DNA from: VRUE01 sp963702705 | Lineage (GTDB): Bacteria; Actinomycetota; Thermoleophilia; Solirubrobacterales; 70-9 | Assembly (NCBI GenBank): GCA_963702705.1 | Contig: CAVPDR010000007.1 | Location: 1-64,000 of the forward strand | Direction of reading: 5' to 3' | DNA length: 64,000 nucleotides | Part shown: positions 7,543-18,445 of the stretch, piece after piece | How the letters are laid out: each line of letters begins with the position of its first letter | Numbering within the stretch: position 1 is the first letter of the stretch | The notes under the pieces: generated by a model | The model's database searches: none | What the model saw: the letters and a program-made list of their open reading frames with translations, nothing else | What the model was told of the DNA's origin: nothing | Translations under genes and position numbers: made by a program

Positions 7543-8532
7543 ATGGATCAGGGGGCGCGGTTTCCGAAGCTGGCGGCGAAGGCGGGCCACTACGAGAGCT
7601 TCTACATCAAGGCCTGCCGGCCCGGTGGCGGTCGGGGGATCTGGATCCGCCACACGGTGCACAAGCGCCCCGGGGCCGAGCCCAATGCCTCGGTCTGGTT
7701 CGTCCTCTTCGACCGCGAGGCGGAGGGGCCGAAGGCGACCAAGGTGACGGTTCCCGCCGCCGAGCTCGCGGCGCCGGTCGGCTTATGGATCAGGGTCGGC
7801 AAAGCCGAAATCGGCCCGGGGCGCGCCTCCGGCTCGATCGAGACCGAGGCGCTGAGTGCCAGCTGGGACCTCACCTTCGCCGGCGATGCCGAGCCCTGCA
7901 AGTACCTGCCGGCCGACTGGCTCTACGAGGCGCCGGTTCCCAAAACCAAGTTCGTCGCCCCCTATCCCGACGCGACCTTCAGCGGTCACCTGCAGGTCGA
8001 CGGCGAGGAGATCGCGCTCGACTCCTGGCCGGGGATGATCGGCCACAACTGGGGCAGCGAGCACGCCGAGCGCTGGGTCTGGCTGGAGGGGACCGGCTTC
8101 CCGGATTCCCCTGACACCTACTTCGACGCCGGCGCCGCCCGGGTCAAGCTCGGCCGCCGCACGACCCCCTGGCTGCCCTCGGGGATGCTCGTCCTCGACG
8201 GCGAGCCGCACCGCCTCGGCGGCCTCGGCAAGATCGGCGCGGCCTCGATCGAGCCGGAGCCGACCGTCTGCGAGTTCACCCTGCCGGGCAAGGACATCGT
8301 CGTCCGCGGCCGCGTCTCGGCCCCGAAGAAGGACTTCGTCGGCTGGATCTACGCCGACCCAAAGGGCCCCGAGCACAACACGCTCAACTGCTCGGTCTCC
8401 GACCTCGAGCTGACGGTCGAACGACCGGCGCTCCCGCCCCGCAAGCTGACCCTGGCCGGCGGCGGCGCCTACGAGTTCGGCATGCGCGAGACCGACCACG
8501 GCATCCCGATCCAGCCCTACCCGGACGGCTGA
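7543..8532 (+). CDS. Lipocalin-like protein (AttH/CrtC or tocopherol-cyclase type)
   Basis: A 329-residue protein from ATG 7543. It is beta-rich and lacks membrane segments. The central block DSWPGMIGHNWGSEHAERWV followed by WLEGTGF resembles the conserved strand pair of AttH/CrtC/tocopherol-cyclase-like double lipocalin folds. The N-terminal YESFYIKACRPGGGRGIW and IRHTVHKRPG also fit that group. Members act on hydrophobic molecules such as carotenoids or quinol precursors, but the substrate here cannot be inferred. It stands alone between ychF and an EEP hydrolase whose TTG start follows its stop by one base. Confidence 0.5.
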   Translation: MDQGARFPKLAAKAGHYESFYIKACRPGGGRGIWIRHTVHKRPGAEPNASVWFVLFDREAEGPKATKVTVPAAELAAPVGLWIRVGKAEIGPGRASGSIETEALSASWDLTFAGDAEPCKYLPADWLYEAPVPKTKFVAPYPDATFSGHLQVDGEEIALDSWPGMIGHNWGSEHAERWVWLEGTGFPDSPDTYFDAGAARVKLGRRTTPWLPSGMLVLDGEPHRLGGLGKIGAASIEPEPTVCEFTLPGKDIVVRGRVSAPKKDFVGWIYADPKGPEHNTLNCSVSDLELTVERPALPPRKLTLAGGGAYEFGMRETDHGIPIQPYPDG

Positions 8533-8533
8533 T

Positions 8534-9490
8534 TTGCTGAGTCGCTCCGGGGCGTGCCGCTACTGGTGGATCTGGGCGGCGGTCATACCGATCCTCGTCT
8601 GGACCGTGATCCGCCTCTTTGGCCTGGAGGGCGGCTACCCGCTGGTGGCAATGATGGCCTTCACCCCGTACGTGGCGATCGCGGCATTGCTGGTTGCCGG
8701 GGTGGGGCTGGCGCTGCGCAACTGGGCGGCCGCGACGCTGGCCGGATTGGCGATGCTCGCTCTCGCGATGGTCATCCTGCCGCGCACGATGGGCAGCGAA
8801 ATCGCCGAAGCCACCGGGCACGAGACCCTGACGGTGCTCTCGACCAACATCCACCACGGCACCGCCGACCCGGATGCAGTCGTCGCCCTGGTCGACCGCT
8901 ACCACCCTGACCTGCTCAGCGTCCAGGAGTTGACCCCGAGCTTCGCCACGAAGCTGAGGCGAGCGGGGGTGGAAAGGCGCCTGCCCGAATCGATGCTGCT
9001 GGTCCACCGCGGCGCCAGCGGGGCCGGCCTCTACTCGCGCCTGCCGCTGACCCCGCTGCCGCAGCAGACGCGCTTTTTCTTCCGCATGCCGCGGGCGGCG
9101 CTGACGATGCCCGACGGGCGGCGGCTGCGCGTGGTCGGCGTCCACCCCTACCCGCCGCTCAGCGCCCACAGCGGGACCTGGGAAGCGACCCTTGAGAGCC
9201 TGCCGAGCGCGGGTGAGGGCACGCCCTGGGTGCTGGCCGGCGACTTCAACGGGACCTTCGATCAGGCCGAGTTCCGCGATCTCGTCGATCGCGGCTACGA
9301 CGACGCCGGCGCGGTCACCGGCAAGGGGCTCGAGCCGACATTCCCGACGATGGGCCATCGCCTGCTGCCGCCCTCGATCACGATCGACCATGTCCTCGCC
9401 GACCGCCGCCTCGGCATCGCCGACTACGGCGTCGACGATCTGCCCGGCAGCGACCACCGCGCGATCCACGCGCGGCTGGTCCTGCCTTAG
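8534..9490 (+). CDS. Membrane-anchored endonuclease/exonuclease/phosphatase protein
   Basis: A 318-residue protein with a TTG start directly after the preceding stop. Residues 10-85 contain two or three hydrophobic segments. The EEP domain follows: TVLSTNIHHG, LLSVQELTPS (metal-binding Glu), RVVGVHPYPP, VLAGDFNGTFD, and PSITIDHVLADRRLG with a final GSDHRAI. These are the standard catalytic blocks of the DNase I-like superfamily. The active domain probably faces outside the membrane. The family covers nucleases and phosphodiesterases, so the substrate stays open. Confidence 0.8.
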   Translation: MLSRSGACRYWWIWAAVIPILVWTVIRLFGLEGGYPLVAMMAFTPYVAIAALLVAGVGLALRNWAAATLAGLAMLALAMVILPRTMGSEIAEATGHETLTVLSTNIHHGTADPDAVVALVDRYHPDLLSVQELTPSFATKLRRAGVERRLPESMLLVHRGASGAGLYSRLPLTPLPQQTRFFFRMPRAALTMPDGRRLRVVGVHPYPPLSAHSGTWEATLESLPSAGEGTPWVLAGDFNGTFDQAEFRDLVDRGYDDAGAVTGKGLEPTFPTMGHRLLPPSITIDHVLADRRLGIADYGVDDLPGSDHRAIHARLVLP

Positions 9491-9688
9491 CTTTCCCCCA
9501 CCGAGTCAAGGGAAGAGACAGGCAGGACCGGCCAGGCCGACGCTGTCGGCCGCAAATTGCGAGAAGAGCGCCGGACTCGGCAAGGCCACCGAACCGGCAG
9601 GCTGATCAGTCGCCGTCGGGCGGCAGGCTTTCGTTTGCGCCGTGAGAAAGGCGGCCGGCGCGAGCGGGCGGCAAGCTAAGGTGCGCCG
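9491..9688. other. Non-coding flank downstream of IS110 transposase
   Basis: Between the EEP gene and the transposase stop there is no convincing gene. The stretch is rich in short GC complementary segments. In IS110-family elements a structured bridge RNA lies in one non-coding end; here the upstream side is only about 80 bases, so this 198-base side is the roomier candidate (IS1111-like arrangement). No end or guide sequence could be assigned by eye. Confidence 0.35.
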
Positions 9689-10951
9689 TCATGCGGCATA
9701 GCCGGAAACGCCGTCACCGCTCGCGCCATGCCTCATCCGAACATAGCGCTCTTCGTCGAAGGGCTTCTGTGTTTGCAGCAGGGCAAAGCAAAGCCGGCAG
9801 GCGTGCCGAGCCAGTGCGACCCGGGCCTGGATCGGCGCCATGCCACGATCGCGCAGCTGCCGGTCTCTTGATCTGAAGGCCGCGCAGCTTTGCGAGAGGC
9901 CCCAGGCAATACCCATCAGCGCATCGCGGAACTCGGCCAGCCCCGCGCGTGAGATACGCCCTCGACGTCGCAGGGTCGCCGACTCATAGGTCGCCGGCGC
10001 CAGTCCCGTTGCCGAGTAGAGATGCTCGGCCGAAGGGAAGCGCTCGATCGGCAAGGCGTGGGCAGAGAAGGCAGCAGCCCGAGTCCGGGCGACTCCCGGC
10101 AGCGAGGTCAGGACACCTCCCGCGGTGGCGGCCAACAACTCGGCGATCTGCTCGTCGGTCGCTTCGATGTCGCGCTGGAGCAAGCGCCAGCGCTCCAGGT
10201 CGCCGCGCAGGCGCGCGGCCCGCAGCTCGGCGTCGGGCGGCGGCGGCAAGAGGGCTCGCCACCGCGCCGACCAGTAGCTCGCATTCGCTTTGGTGAAGCG
10301 CCCCGGGGCGCGGGAGATCAGCGAGCGAGGCGCCGGGGCACGCCCAGCGAACTCGACCGCGCAGGCCAAGACCGCCTGGCCCGAGGTGTCCTCGAGCTTG
10401 AGCGCCCGGCCGTGACCGCTCGGCGCCGAGAGCCCCGGGCAAAGGGCATTCAGCTGGTCGTGGAGGCGCTGCTGGGCGCTCTTGCGGGTCTCGACCAAAG
10501 CCCGGCGATGACGCACCGCGCCAAGCATTGCTGCGACCGTCTCGCCCTCGGGTGGTCGGCCAAGCCCCTGGCGGGCAAGGGTGATCAGTGCGGCGCAGTC
10601 GCGATCGTCGGTCTTGGTGCGCCGCGATCCCAGGCCGGCACGGGCGGCTTGGGTCTCAGAAGGCGCAAAGAGCCGAAGCGATCCGGCAAAGCGGCGTTCG
10701 AGCTCTGCCACCCAAGCGTGATGGAGGGACCCGGTTGCCTCTACTGCGATTATCGGCCGCCCCTTGCTGCCGGCGGCGCCAACCAGGCGCTGCAGCTCGT
10801 CGACTCCAGCACGGAGAGTCGGCAGGCTCACCGGTTCTCCGATCACCCCTCGCTCTCCCGTGGCCAGCATCACGCGGTTGGCGACCTTCCCGCAATCGAT
10901 TGCGACCACCAAGGTCTTTGCAGGAAGCTCTCTGCCGACCAGGTGCCTCAT
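9689..10951 (-). CDS. IS110-family transposase
   Basis: A 420-residue DEDD-type recombinase from ATG 10951, preceded by GGGAGG. The N-terminal RuvC-like domain shows LVVAIDCGKVANRVML (first Asp), PIIAVEATGS (Glu) and RTKTDDRDCAALI (Asp pair). The C-terminal Tnp20 domain shows LLAATAGGVLTSLPGVARTR and YSATGLAPATYES, with a downstream conserved Ser region. The frame is intact, so the element could be active. IS110 elements have no typical terminal inverted repeats, and the ends cannot be placed by eye. It differs clearly in sequence from the second IS110 at 34.6 kb. Confidence 0.92.
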   Translation of the reverse strand: MRHLVGRELPAKTLVVAIDCGKVANRVMLATGERGVIGEPVSLPTLRAGVDELQRLVGAAGSKGRPIIAVEATGSLHHAWVAELERRFAGSLRLFAPSETQAARAGLGSRRTKTDDRDCAALITLARQGLGRPPEGETVAAMLGAVRHRRALVETRKSAQQRLHDQLNALCPGLSAPSGHGRALKLEDTSGQAVLACAVEFAGRAPAPRSLISRAPGRFTKANASYWSARWRALLPPPPDAELRAARLRGDLERWRLLQRDIEATDEQIAELLAATAGGVLTSLPGVARTRAAAFSAHALPIERFPSAEHLYSATGLAPATYESATLRRRGRISRAGLAEFRDALMGIAWGLSQSCAAFRSRDRQLRDRGMAPIQARVALARHACRLCFALLQTQKPFDEERYVRMRHGASGDGVSGYAA

Positions 10952-11033
10952 GAACAACCTCCCTTTCTAGGAAAAAGAGAAACCCTCTCCTAGGCAGAGT
11001 GGGATCCTCAGACAGGCGGTTGCTCAGGAGCTA

Positions 11034-12242
11034 TCAGCCGGCGCCCGCTCCGCCGGCCGGCCCTTTGCTCGGACCGCCGCCTTTGGCGCCTTCTTCGGCT
11101 TCGCTGCCGGCGACTTTGCCGTTGACTTCCTTGACGAAGCTCATCCAGTCGCTGTAGGTGCCGAGCGCGGCCTCGAGCTGATCGCCGCGGGCTTTGGTCA
11201 CGCCGCCGGTTCCGTAGAGCCGCGCCCAGACGATTCGGGGCGAGGCGCCGCGCTGGGTGACGACGACTTTCTTCAGCGAGCCGTCGAGGTAGGAGCCGAG
11301 CTTGGCGCTGATTTCCGGCCCGGAGAATTTGAGCGTCCAGTCGTGCAGCGGGCAGTAGTAGTCATAGGGGTCCGGGACGCCGACGAGGTAGGGGACCGCG
11401 GGGCCGAAGAAAACGTTCTGAACGCTCTCGGTGTGGCCCCCCGAGCAGGCCGAAAAGTAGGTCTCGGCGATCTTTCCCCCGTACATCAGGACCTGGCCCC
11501 TGGTCGCGTCGGCCGCCGCGTCGGTCGAGGCGGCCTCGCTGTCGAGGCCCTCGTAGACCTGGCTGCGGGTGTCGTTGTAGAGGCCGAAGCCGTTGCCGCC
11601 GACGTTGACGCTGAGGGCGAAGGATCGCGCCGCGACCGCCTGCGCCTCCAGCGCCGCCGCCGGCCAGGAGGACGGCGACTCGTTCGGGATCACGCCCTTG
11701 ACGTACTGGTCGACGGGCAGGGCGTTGACCACGTTGAGGGCGCCGGCGTCGCTGTCGGTCGGCACCACCTCGAGCGCCCCGCGGTAGGTGCCGATGCCGG
11801 CGATCGCGACCCGCCCGTGGCCGGCGGCGCGCAGCTTGCGGCCGCAGTCGGCCAGCGGCGCGCCGGCGGAGCTGCGCAGCTTGACGCTGGAGCCGCTGCG
11901 GTGGGCCTCGTAGCTGCGGCTCGGGTCGAGTGCCAGGCCGCAGGCGCTGCTCGCGCCGCTGAAGCCGACGTCGCCGCCGGCGATGTCGAGCAGGACGCGG
12001 ACGATCCGCACCCCGTCCACCTGGCCGATGCTCGTCCCCGAGTAATAGTGGCCGAGGATGAAGCGGTAGTCCTTGCCGTGCTTGGCGTAGCCGTAGGCGC
12101 CGTACTGGCTCATGCCGACGCCGTGGCCGAAGCCGTGCCCCCTGACCTGCCAGGTGACGCCGGCGCCGGCGGTGGGCGCGAGCACGAGGATCGCCGTGGC
12201 GATCGCGAAAAGGGCTCGAAGGGCTGGGCGGGTAGCAAGCAT
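11034..12242 (-). CDS. SpoIID/LytB-domain secreted protein
   Basis: A 402-residue protein from ATG 12242 with a signal peptide (MLATRPALRALFAIATAILV, then LAPTAGAG). Family blocks are VRGHGFGHGVGMSQYGAYGY near the N-terminus, VDQYVKGVIPNESPSSWPAA, LEAQAVAARSFAL, and TYFSACSGGHTESVQNVF. SpoIID proteins cleave glycan strands of peptidoglycan; actinobacterial relatives are general cell-wall enzymes. The C-terminus is a low-complexity Gly/Pro/Lys tail. The gene is divergent from the aldehyde dehydrogenase; a longer upstream frame overlapping that start is rejected. Confidence 0.82.
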   Translation of the reverse strand: MLATRPALRALFAIATAILVLAPTAGAGVTWQVRGHGFGHGVGMSQYGAYGYAKHGKDYRFILGHYYSGTSIGQVDGVRIVRVLLDIAGGDVGFSGASSACGLALDPSRSYEAHRSGSSVKLRSSAGAPLADCGRKLRAAGHGRVAIAGIGTYRGALEVVPTDSDAGALNVVNALPVDQYVKGVIPNESPSSWPAAALEAQAVAARSFALSVNVGGNGFGLYNDTRSQVYEGLDSEAASTDAAADATRGQVLMYGGKIAETYFSACSGGHTESVQNVFFGPAVPYLVGVPDPYDYYCPLHDWTLKFSGPEISAKLGSYLDGSLKKVVVTQRGASPRIVWARLYGTGGVTKARGDQLEAALGTYSDWMSFVKEVNGKVAGSEAEEGAKGGGPSKGPAGGAGAG

Positions 12243-12330
12243 CTCTCGGACCAACAGATTCGCCTTGCGCGAGTCGCGGCCTGCTCTAGGCTGAATTTGA
12301 CCAGCGCAGACCCACCAGGAGGAGATCAGC

Positions 12331-13773
12331 ATGGCAACCGAGACGGCGCAGGCGGCCGATCACAAGCTCCTCGCCGCGGGCGAGTGGATCGAGACCGGCG
12401 AGTGGGGAGAGGTGCGCAGCCCCTACGACGGGACCGTCATCGGCCGGGTCGCCGAAGGCGACGCGGTGCTGGTCGACCGTGCAACCAGGGCAGCGCAGGA
12501 GGCCTTCGAGACCGCGGACTTCCCCCAGCACGAGCGCGCCGCCGTGCTCGACCGCGCCGCCCACCTCGTCGGCGAGCGGACGGAGGACCTGGCGCTGACG
12601 ATCTGCGCCGAGGCCGGCAAGCCGCTGAAGACGGCGCGGGTCGAGGCCGAACGCTGCGTCGACACGCTGACCTTCTCGGCAACCGAGGCGCGCAAGCTGA
12701 CGGGAGGGACGGTGCCGATGGAGGCCTCTCCGGCCGGCGCCGGCAAGCTCGGTGTGATGCTGCGCGTCCCCTACGGGGTCGTCGGCGCGATCAGCCCCTT
12801 CAACTTCCCGCTCAACCTCGTCGCCCACAAGCTCGGCCCGGCGATCGCCGCCGGCAACGCGGTCGTGCTCAAGCCCGCCGGCCAGACGCCGATCTCGGCG
12901 CTGAAGTTGGCCACGATCCTGCTCGAGGCGGGCCTGCCCGAGGCCTGGCTCAGCGTCATCCCCGGCCCGGGCTCGGCGGTCGGCAACGCGATCGTCGAGC
13001 ACGAGCTGACCCGGGCGCTCTCCTTCACCGGCTCGGCCGAGGTCGGCTGGGGGATCCGTAGCCGCGTCCCCCACAAGAAGGTCAACCTCGAGCTCGGCTC
13101 CAACGCGCCGCTGATCGTCAACGCCGACGGCGACTGGGAGACCGCGGCCGACAAGGCCCGGATTCACGCCTTCTCCCACGCCGGCCAGAGCTGCATCTCG
13201 ATCCAGCGGATCCTCGTCCACGAGGACGTCGCCGATGCGTTCACCGAGCGCCTCGTCGCAAACGTCGAGAAGCTGGCGGTCGGCGACCCGCTGGACCCGG
13301 AGACCGATGTCGGCCCGCTGATCACCCCCGGCGACCGCGACCGGGTCAAGGACTGGATCGACGAGGCGGTGACCGCCGGCGCCGAGCTGCTGACGGGCGG
13401 AGACCTGGTCGACGAGGGCCGCTGCCTGGCTCCGACCCTGCTCGGCTCCCCGCCCCGCGAGGCCAAGGTCTGGTGCGAGGAGATCTTCGGCCCGGTGGCG
13501 ACGATCGACCGCTTCGCCGACTTCGGCGAGGCGCTGCAGTCGGCCAACGACTCCAAGTTCGGCCTGCAGGCGGGAGTCTTCACTCGCGACATCGGTCGCG
13601 GCCTCGAGGCCGCCCGCACCCTCGAGTTCGGCGGCGTATTGATCAACGAGGTCCCCACCTTCCGCGCCGACCAGATGCCCTACGGCGGCGTCAAGGACTC
13701 GGGCAACACCCGCGAGGGCCCTGCCTTCGCGGTGCAGGAGCTGACCGAGGAGCGCTTCGTCACCCTCCAGTAG
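12331..13773 (+). CDS. NAD(P)-dependent aldehyde dehydrogenase
   Basis: A 480-residue protein with a good ribosome site (AGGAGGAG) ahead of ATG 12331. ALDH superfamily blocks are complete: ISPFNFPLNL with Asn158, KPAGQTPISAL, FTGSAEVGW, LELGSNAPLIV with catalytic Glu254, and HAGQSCISIQRI with nucleophile Cys288; EEIFGPV and PYGGVKDSG follow. It oxidises an aldehyde to the acid. Sequence style is near the lactaldehyde/succinate-semialdehyde group, but the substrate is not determinable. It stands alone, divergent from the SpoIID gene and followed by a separate exported phosphoesterase. Confidence 0.88.
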   Translation: MATETAQAADHKLLAAGEWIETGEWGEVRSPYDGTVIGRVAEGDAVLVDRATRAAQEAFETADFPQHERAAVLDRAAHLVGERTEDLALTICAEAGKPLKTARVEAERCVDTLTFSATEARKLTGGTVPMEASPAGAGKLGVMLRVPYGVVGAISPFNFPLNLVAHKLGPAIAAGNAVVLKPAGQTPISALKLATILLEAGLPEAWLSVIPGPGSAVGNAIVEHELTRALSFTGSAEVGWGIRSRVPHKKVNLELGSNAPLIVNADGDWETAADKARIHAFSHAGQSCISIQRILVHEDVADAFTERLVANVEKLAVGDPLDPETDVGPLITPGDRDRVKDWIDEAVTAGAELLTGGDLVDEGRCLAPTLLGSPPREAKVWCEEIFGPVATIDRFADFGEALQSANDSKFGLQAGVFTRDIGRGLEAARTLEFGGVLINEVPTFRADQMPYGGVKDSGNTREGPAFAVQELTEERFVTLQ

Positions 13774-13842
13774 TTCGAGATGTTCAGTAGTAAAAATTGG
13801 GTACGCTCTCCCCACGTCCAACGAGCAAAGGGGAGAGACGAG

Positions 13843-15719
13843 ATGAAGCCGCGCGGTGTAATGACCAGGGCGGCCGCCGCTCTGGTGGTCCTGGCGATCT
13901 TCCTGGCGATGGCGGCCGCGGGCAGCGCTGCGGTCTCCGACACCGAAGGTCAGACCACGGTCGGGCAGCGGATCGTCCCCGCGGCGCCCGGCAGCTACCG
14001 CTTCCTCCAGCTCGGCGAAGGCGAGCCCTACACGGTGCGCGAAGAACTCGCCGCCGCCCACCCGGGCCGCACCGAAACGCGCACCTCGCTCGCCTACTTC
14101 GGCCAGCTCTCCGACTTCCAGCTTGCCGACGAGGAGTCTCCCGCCCGGCTCGAGATCATCGACCCGCTCTCGACTCCGCTCAACCTTCCCTTTGGCGCGG
14201 CCTGGCGCCCCTGGGAGGCACTCAAGCCGCAGATCGACGCCTCGATGATCCGCCAGATGGACCAGTTCGCCACGGCCAGCCCGGTCGCCAACGGCAACGG
14301 CTCGCACAGTCCGATGGACTTCACGATCGACACCGGCGACTCCGCCGACAACCAGCAGCTGAACGAGACCGAATGGGTGCGGACCCTGCTCGAGGGCGGC
14401 ACGCTCAACCCCAACAGCGGCGTCGACAAGAAAAAATATTCGAACCTGCTCTGCCCCAATCTGCTGGTTCCCGGCGCCGCCGAGGCCGCCCGCTACACCG
14501 GCGTGCAGGACTACACGACTACTTTGAGGGCACCTTCCCCGAGTTCTACGATCCCAACAGCCCGCAGGGACCGCACGCCGCCTGGCCCAAATACCCGGGC
14601 CTGATGGACAAGGCGCAGCAGTCCTTCACCGCGACCGGCCTGAAAGTTCCCTCTTACGTCGCCTTCGGCAACCACGACGCGCTCGTGCAGGGCAACGCGG
14701 CGGCCAACGCCGCCTTCGAGGCGGTCGCGACCGGTTGCCTGAAGCCGATCGGCCCGGTGCCGAACCCCGAAAACGCGCCGGCGCTGCTGAGCGCGCTGCT
14801 CAACCCGACCAACCTCTTGACCACCCTGCTCACCGAACCCAAAAACCTGATCATCGTTCCGGGCGACCCGAAACGGCAGTCGGTCTCCAAGAAGCAGTTC
14901 AAGGACGTCTTCAAGGCGGGTAGCCAGGCCGACGGCCACGGCTTCGACTACATCGAACCGGCGCAGGAAACGGCCTCGAAAGGCGCCGCCGGCTACTACT
15001 CCTGGAGCCCGCAGCCGGGGATGCGCTTCATCGCCCTCGACACGGTCGCCGAGGCGGGCACGATCGTCACTCCGACCGGCCACTTCACCGCCGACGGCAA
15101 CATCGACGATCCCCAGTTCAAATGGCTGGAAGGCCAGCTGAAAAGCGCGACCGAAGCGGACGAACTGGTGGTCATCTTCAGCCACCACGCGCCGGAGAGC
15201 CTCACCGCCGACGCCCCCGACGAGCTGGCACCCCCGTGCCTGCTCAACGACGCGCACGGGCACGACGTCAACCCCGGCTGCGACCTCGATCCGCGTAACT
15301 CACAGCCGATCCACCTCGAGGCCGACACGGTCGAAATGCTGCACCAGTACCCGAACGTGATCGCCTGGGTGGCGGGTCACTCGCACGTCAACACCGTCGA
15401 TCCGTTCCCCGACCCGAGCGGGCCCGGTGGCTTCTGGAGCGTCCGCGTCGCCGCCGAGGCCGACTGGCCCCAGCAGAGCCGCCTGCTCCAGGTCTTCGAC
15501 AACCACGACGGCACGCTCTCGGTCTTCGGCACGATCCTCGACCACGTCGGCCAGTCGGCGTCGCCGCCGCCCGGCACGGCGGCGAGCGGCATGGACCTCA
15601 ACGACCTCGCCTCGGTCGGCCGCACGATGTCGTACAACGATCTCCAGTCCGGCGCCCCCGAAGGCGAAGGCGAAGCAAAAGACCGCAACGTCGAGCTGCT
15701 AATCGACGATCCGCGCTGA
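13843..15719 (+). pseudogene. Exported metallophosphoesterase, interrupted by a frameshift
   Basis: Begins at ATG 13843 with a signal peptide (VMTRAAAALVVLAIFLAMAA). The first frame carries SLAYFGQLSDFQLADEESPA and FTIDTGDSADNQQ. Near 14510-14520 the homologous reading jumps one frame (from GVQDY to DYFEGTFPEFYDPN) and continues to 15719 with YVAFGNHDALVQGN, VVIFSHHAPES and VAGHSHVNTVDPF. These are the metal-binding blocks of calcineurin-like phosphoesterases, in the style of the TIGR03767 family. One missing base explains the break. Either the gene is inactive or the base was lost in sequencing; everything else looks intact. Confidence 0.8.
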
Positions 15720-15725
15720 GCCAAG

Positions 15726-15780
15726 CCCGAACTGCATCAAATTCTCAATCCAGGAGGATGAAAATTTGATGCAGTTCGGG
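15726..15780. terminator. Bidirectional hairpin between convergent genes
   Basis: Perfect 18-base arms (15726-15743 and 15763-15780; CCCGAACTGCATCAAATT) enclose a 19-base loop. It lies between the phosphoesterase stop and the fumarase stop, a natural place for a shared terminator. The AT-rich inner stem gives a short T or A run on either strand. Confidence 0.7.
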
Positions 15781-15790
15781 GAAGTTCCGC

Positions 15791-17104
<1,314 letters not shown>

Positions 17105-17143
17105 GTACGTGCCTCCATCGAAGTCGTTGTCCCTTCAGCGTAT

Positions 17144-17614
17144 TCAGCCGCGCGCTTCGCCGGCCTCGAAGCCCACCCGATAGGTGCCGACAAAGATCGG
17201 CGGCAGCGGCCTGTTGTCGGGGCTGTAGTGGGCGGCCGCCGAGAGGCGGCGGATCAGGTCGGCGTGGATGCCGCTGGTGTCCTGCGCGCCGCGTTCGGCC
17301 GCTCCGAGCAGGTAGCCAAGCTCGACGTTTGCGTCGCCGCCCGGTTCGGCCCGCGCTTCGGCGTTGAGCCGGGTCGCCGCCGCGACCATCGCCGTGCCCA
17401 CCGTGGCCAGGTCGCCGGCCTGCTGGTTCTCGGCCAGGCAGTCGCCGATCGGCGTTTCGCCGCGCAGCTCGACGGCGTCGGGCGCATCGGCCAGGGCCTT
17501 GACGTAGGCGCTTGTCCCTTCCAGGCAGGCGACCGGCGTCGAGTCGCTTGGTTCGCCGCAGCCCGCCGCGGTCAGGACCAGGAGGGCGAGGGCAATGGCG
17601 ATCCGGCCGCGCAC
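17144..17614 (-). CDS. Small putative lipoprotein, unknown function
   Basis: A 156-residue protein with a lipoprotein signal peptide: MRGRIAIALALLVLTAAGCG, with the lipobox Cys at residue 19. The mature part is soluble and mostly helical, with two further Cys (VACLEG and IGDCLAEN) that could form a disulfide. No domain was recognised. It sits between the fumarase gene and a secreted peptidase-like gene on the same strand, 22 bases from the latter, so co-transcription with it is likely. Confidence 0.72.
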   Translation of the reverse strand: MRGRIAIALALLVLTAAGCGEPSDSTPVACLEGTSAYVKALADAPDAVELRGETPIGDCLAENQQAGDLATVGTAMVAAATRLNAEARAEPGGDANVELGYLLGAAERGAQDTSGIHADLIRRLSAAAHYSPDNRPLPPIFVGTYRVGFEAGEARG

Positions 17615-17636
17615 GGCCCCATCCTATGGACCTCGG

Positions 17637-18377
17637 CTAGTCGCCCCGAGGGGAGACGCCGCCGGAGCGCGCCGATGAGATGCCCCCGGCGGGGCCGGTC
17701 GGAGTCCCGACTCCCGGCGGCGGGCCCGGGGGCGCTTTGGGAGCCGCCGCCGGGGCTTTGGGCGCTTCGGGGGGCGTTGGGCGAGGCTGCCGCGGCTTGC
17801 GTGGCAGGCCCGCGACCGGGAAGACTTCGACCCATTCGGCAAGTTCGTAGCGGGCAGCCGCGGCGTGGTTCCAGGAGAGGTGGAGGTGGTTGCCGCAGCC
17901 GTGGCCGGCGTCGCCGTCGTAGCCGATCCAGCGGAAGGGCAGGACCGGTTTGTTCTGCACCGGCTCGGCCCAGAGTGCCAGCCGCGTGATCCCGGCCCAG
18001 GTCGCGTCGCATTTGCCGCTGGTGCCGTTCAGCGGCACGACGTCGACGGCGAGGCCGTTGTAGTGGTCGGACCCTCTGACGTGGCAGTTGTTGCAGCCGG
18101 CGTGTTCGCCGTTCGGCAGCGGCCCGGAATAGCCGTCGGTGACGTAGATCGGGAAGTGCTGGGCGATCCAGCGCAGGTCGGGCACGATGCGGCTGTCGAC
18201 CATGTCGCCTTCTTCGTGCGGGACGACGGCCGGGATCGGGACGATTTCGCCCGCCGTGTGGACGACGCGGGTCGAGGCCGGCCCGGCGCCGGCCGAGTTC
18301 GCCGCCAGCAGGCAGATCGCCAGGATCGCCGCCAGGGCGAGCAGGGCACGCCCGACTTTTTCCGCTGCCGTCGTCAT
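17637..18377 (-). CDS. Secreted M15/hedgehog-fold peptidase-like protein
   Basis: A 246-residue exported protein (signal segment about residues 8-31). The motif SDHYNGLAVDVVP provides HX6D and NHLHLSW provides HXH, the zinc-ligand pattern of D-Ala-D-Ala carboxypeptidase (M15) and hedgehog-type folds. Four Cys in the mature part (GCNNC, KCD, HGCG) may form disulfides. The C-terminal 50 residues are Pro/Ala/Gly-rich. A role in cell-wall peptide cleavage is plausible but unproven. It is divergent from the TPP-dependent decarboxylase gene. Confidence 0.65.
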   Translation of the reverse strand: MTTAAEKVGRALLALAAILAICLLAANSAGAGPASTRVVHTAGEIVPIPAVVPHEEGDMVDSRIVPDLRWIAQHFPIYVTDGYSGPLPNGEHAGCNNCHVRGSDHYNGLAVDVVPLNGTSGKCDATWAGITRLALWAEPVQNKPVLPFRWIGYDGDAGHGCGNHLHLSWNHAAAARYELAEWVEVFPVAGLPRKPRQPRPTPPEAPKAPAAAPKAPPGPPPGVGTPTGPAGGISSARSGGVSPRGD

Positions 18378-18445
18378 CGCTCTCCCATCGGTCCCAATGG
18401 GCGTTCACTTGAGAACCGCAAAGCACCGGTAGGGTTGCGCTCGCT

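Noticed and set aside
4797..9490. Antibiotic biosynthesis cluster around the BtrH-like gene
   Set aside because: No carrier protein, synthetase or sugar enzyme is next to it; neighbours are housekeeping-type genes.
12286..14307. Long minus-strand frame opposite the aldehyde dehydrogenase
   Set aside because: Shadow frame of a well-supported gene; no motif and unlikely composition.
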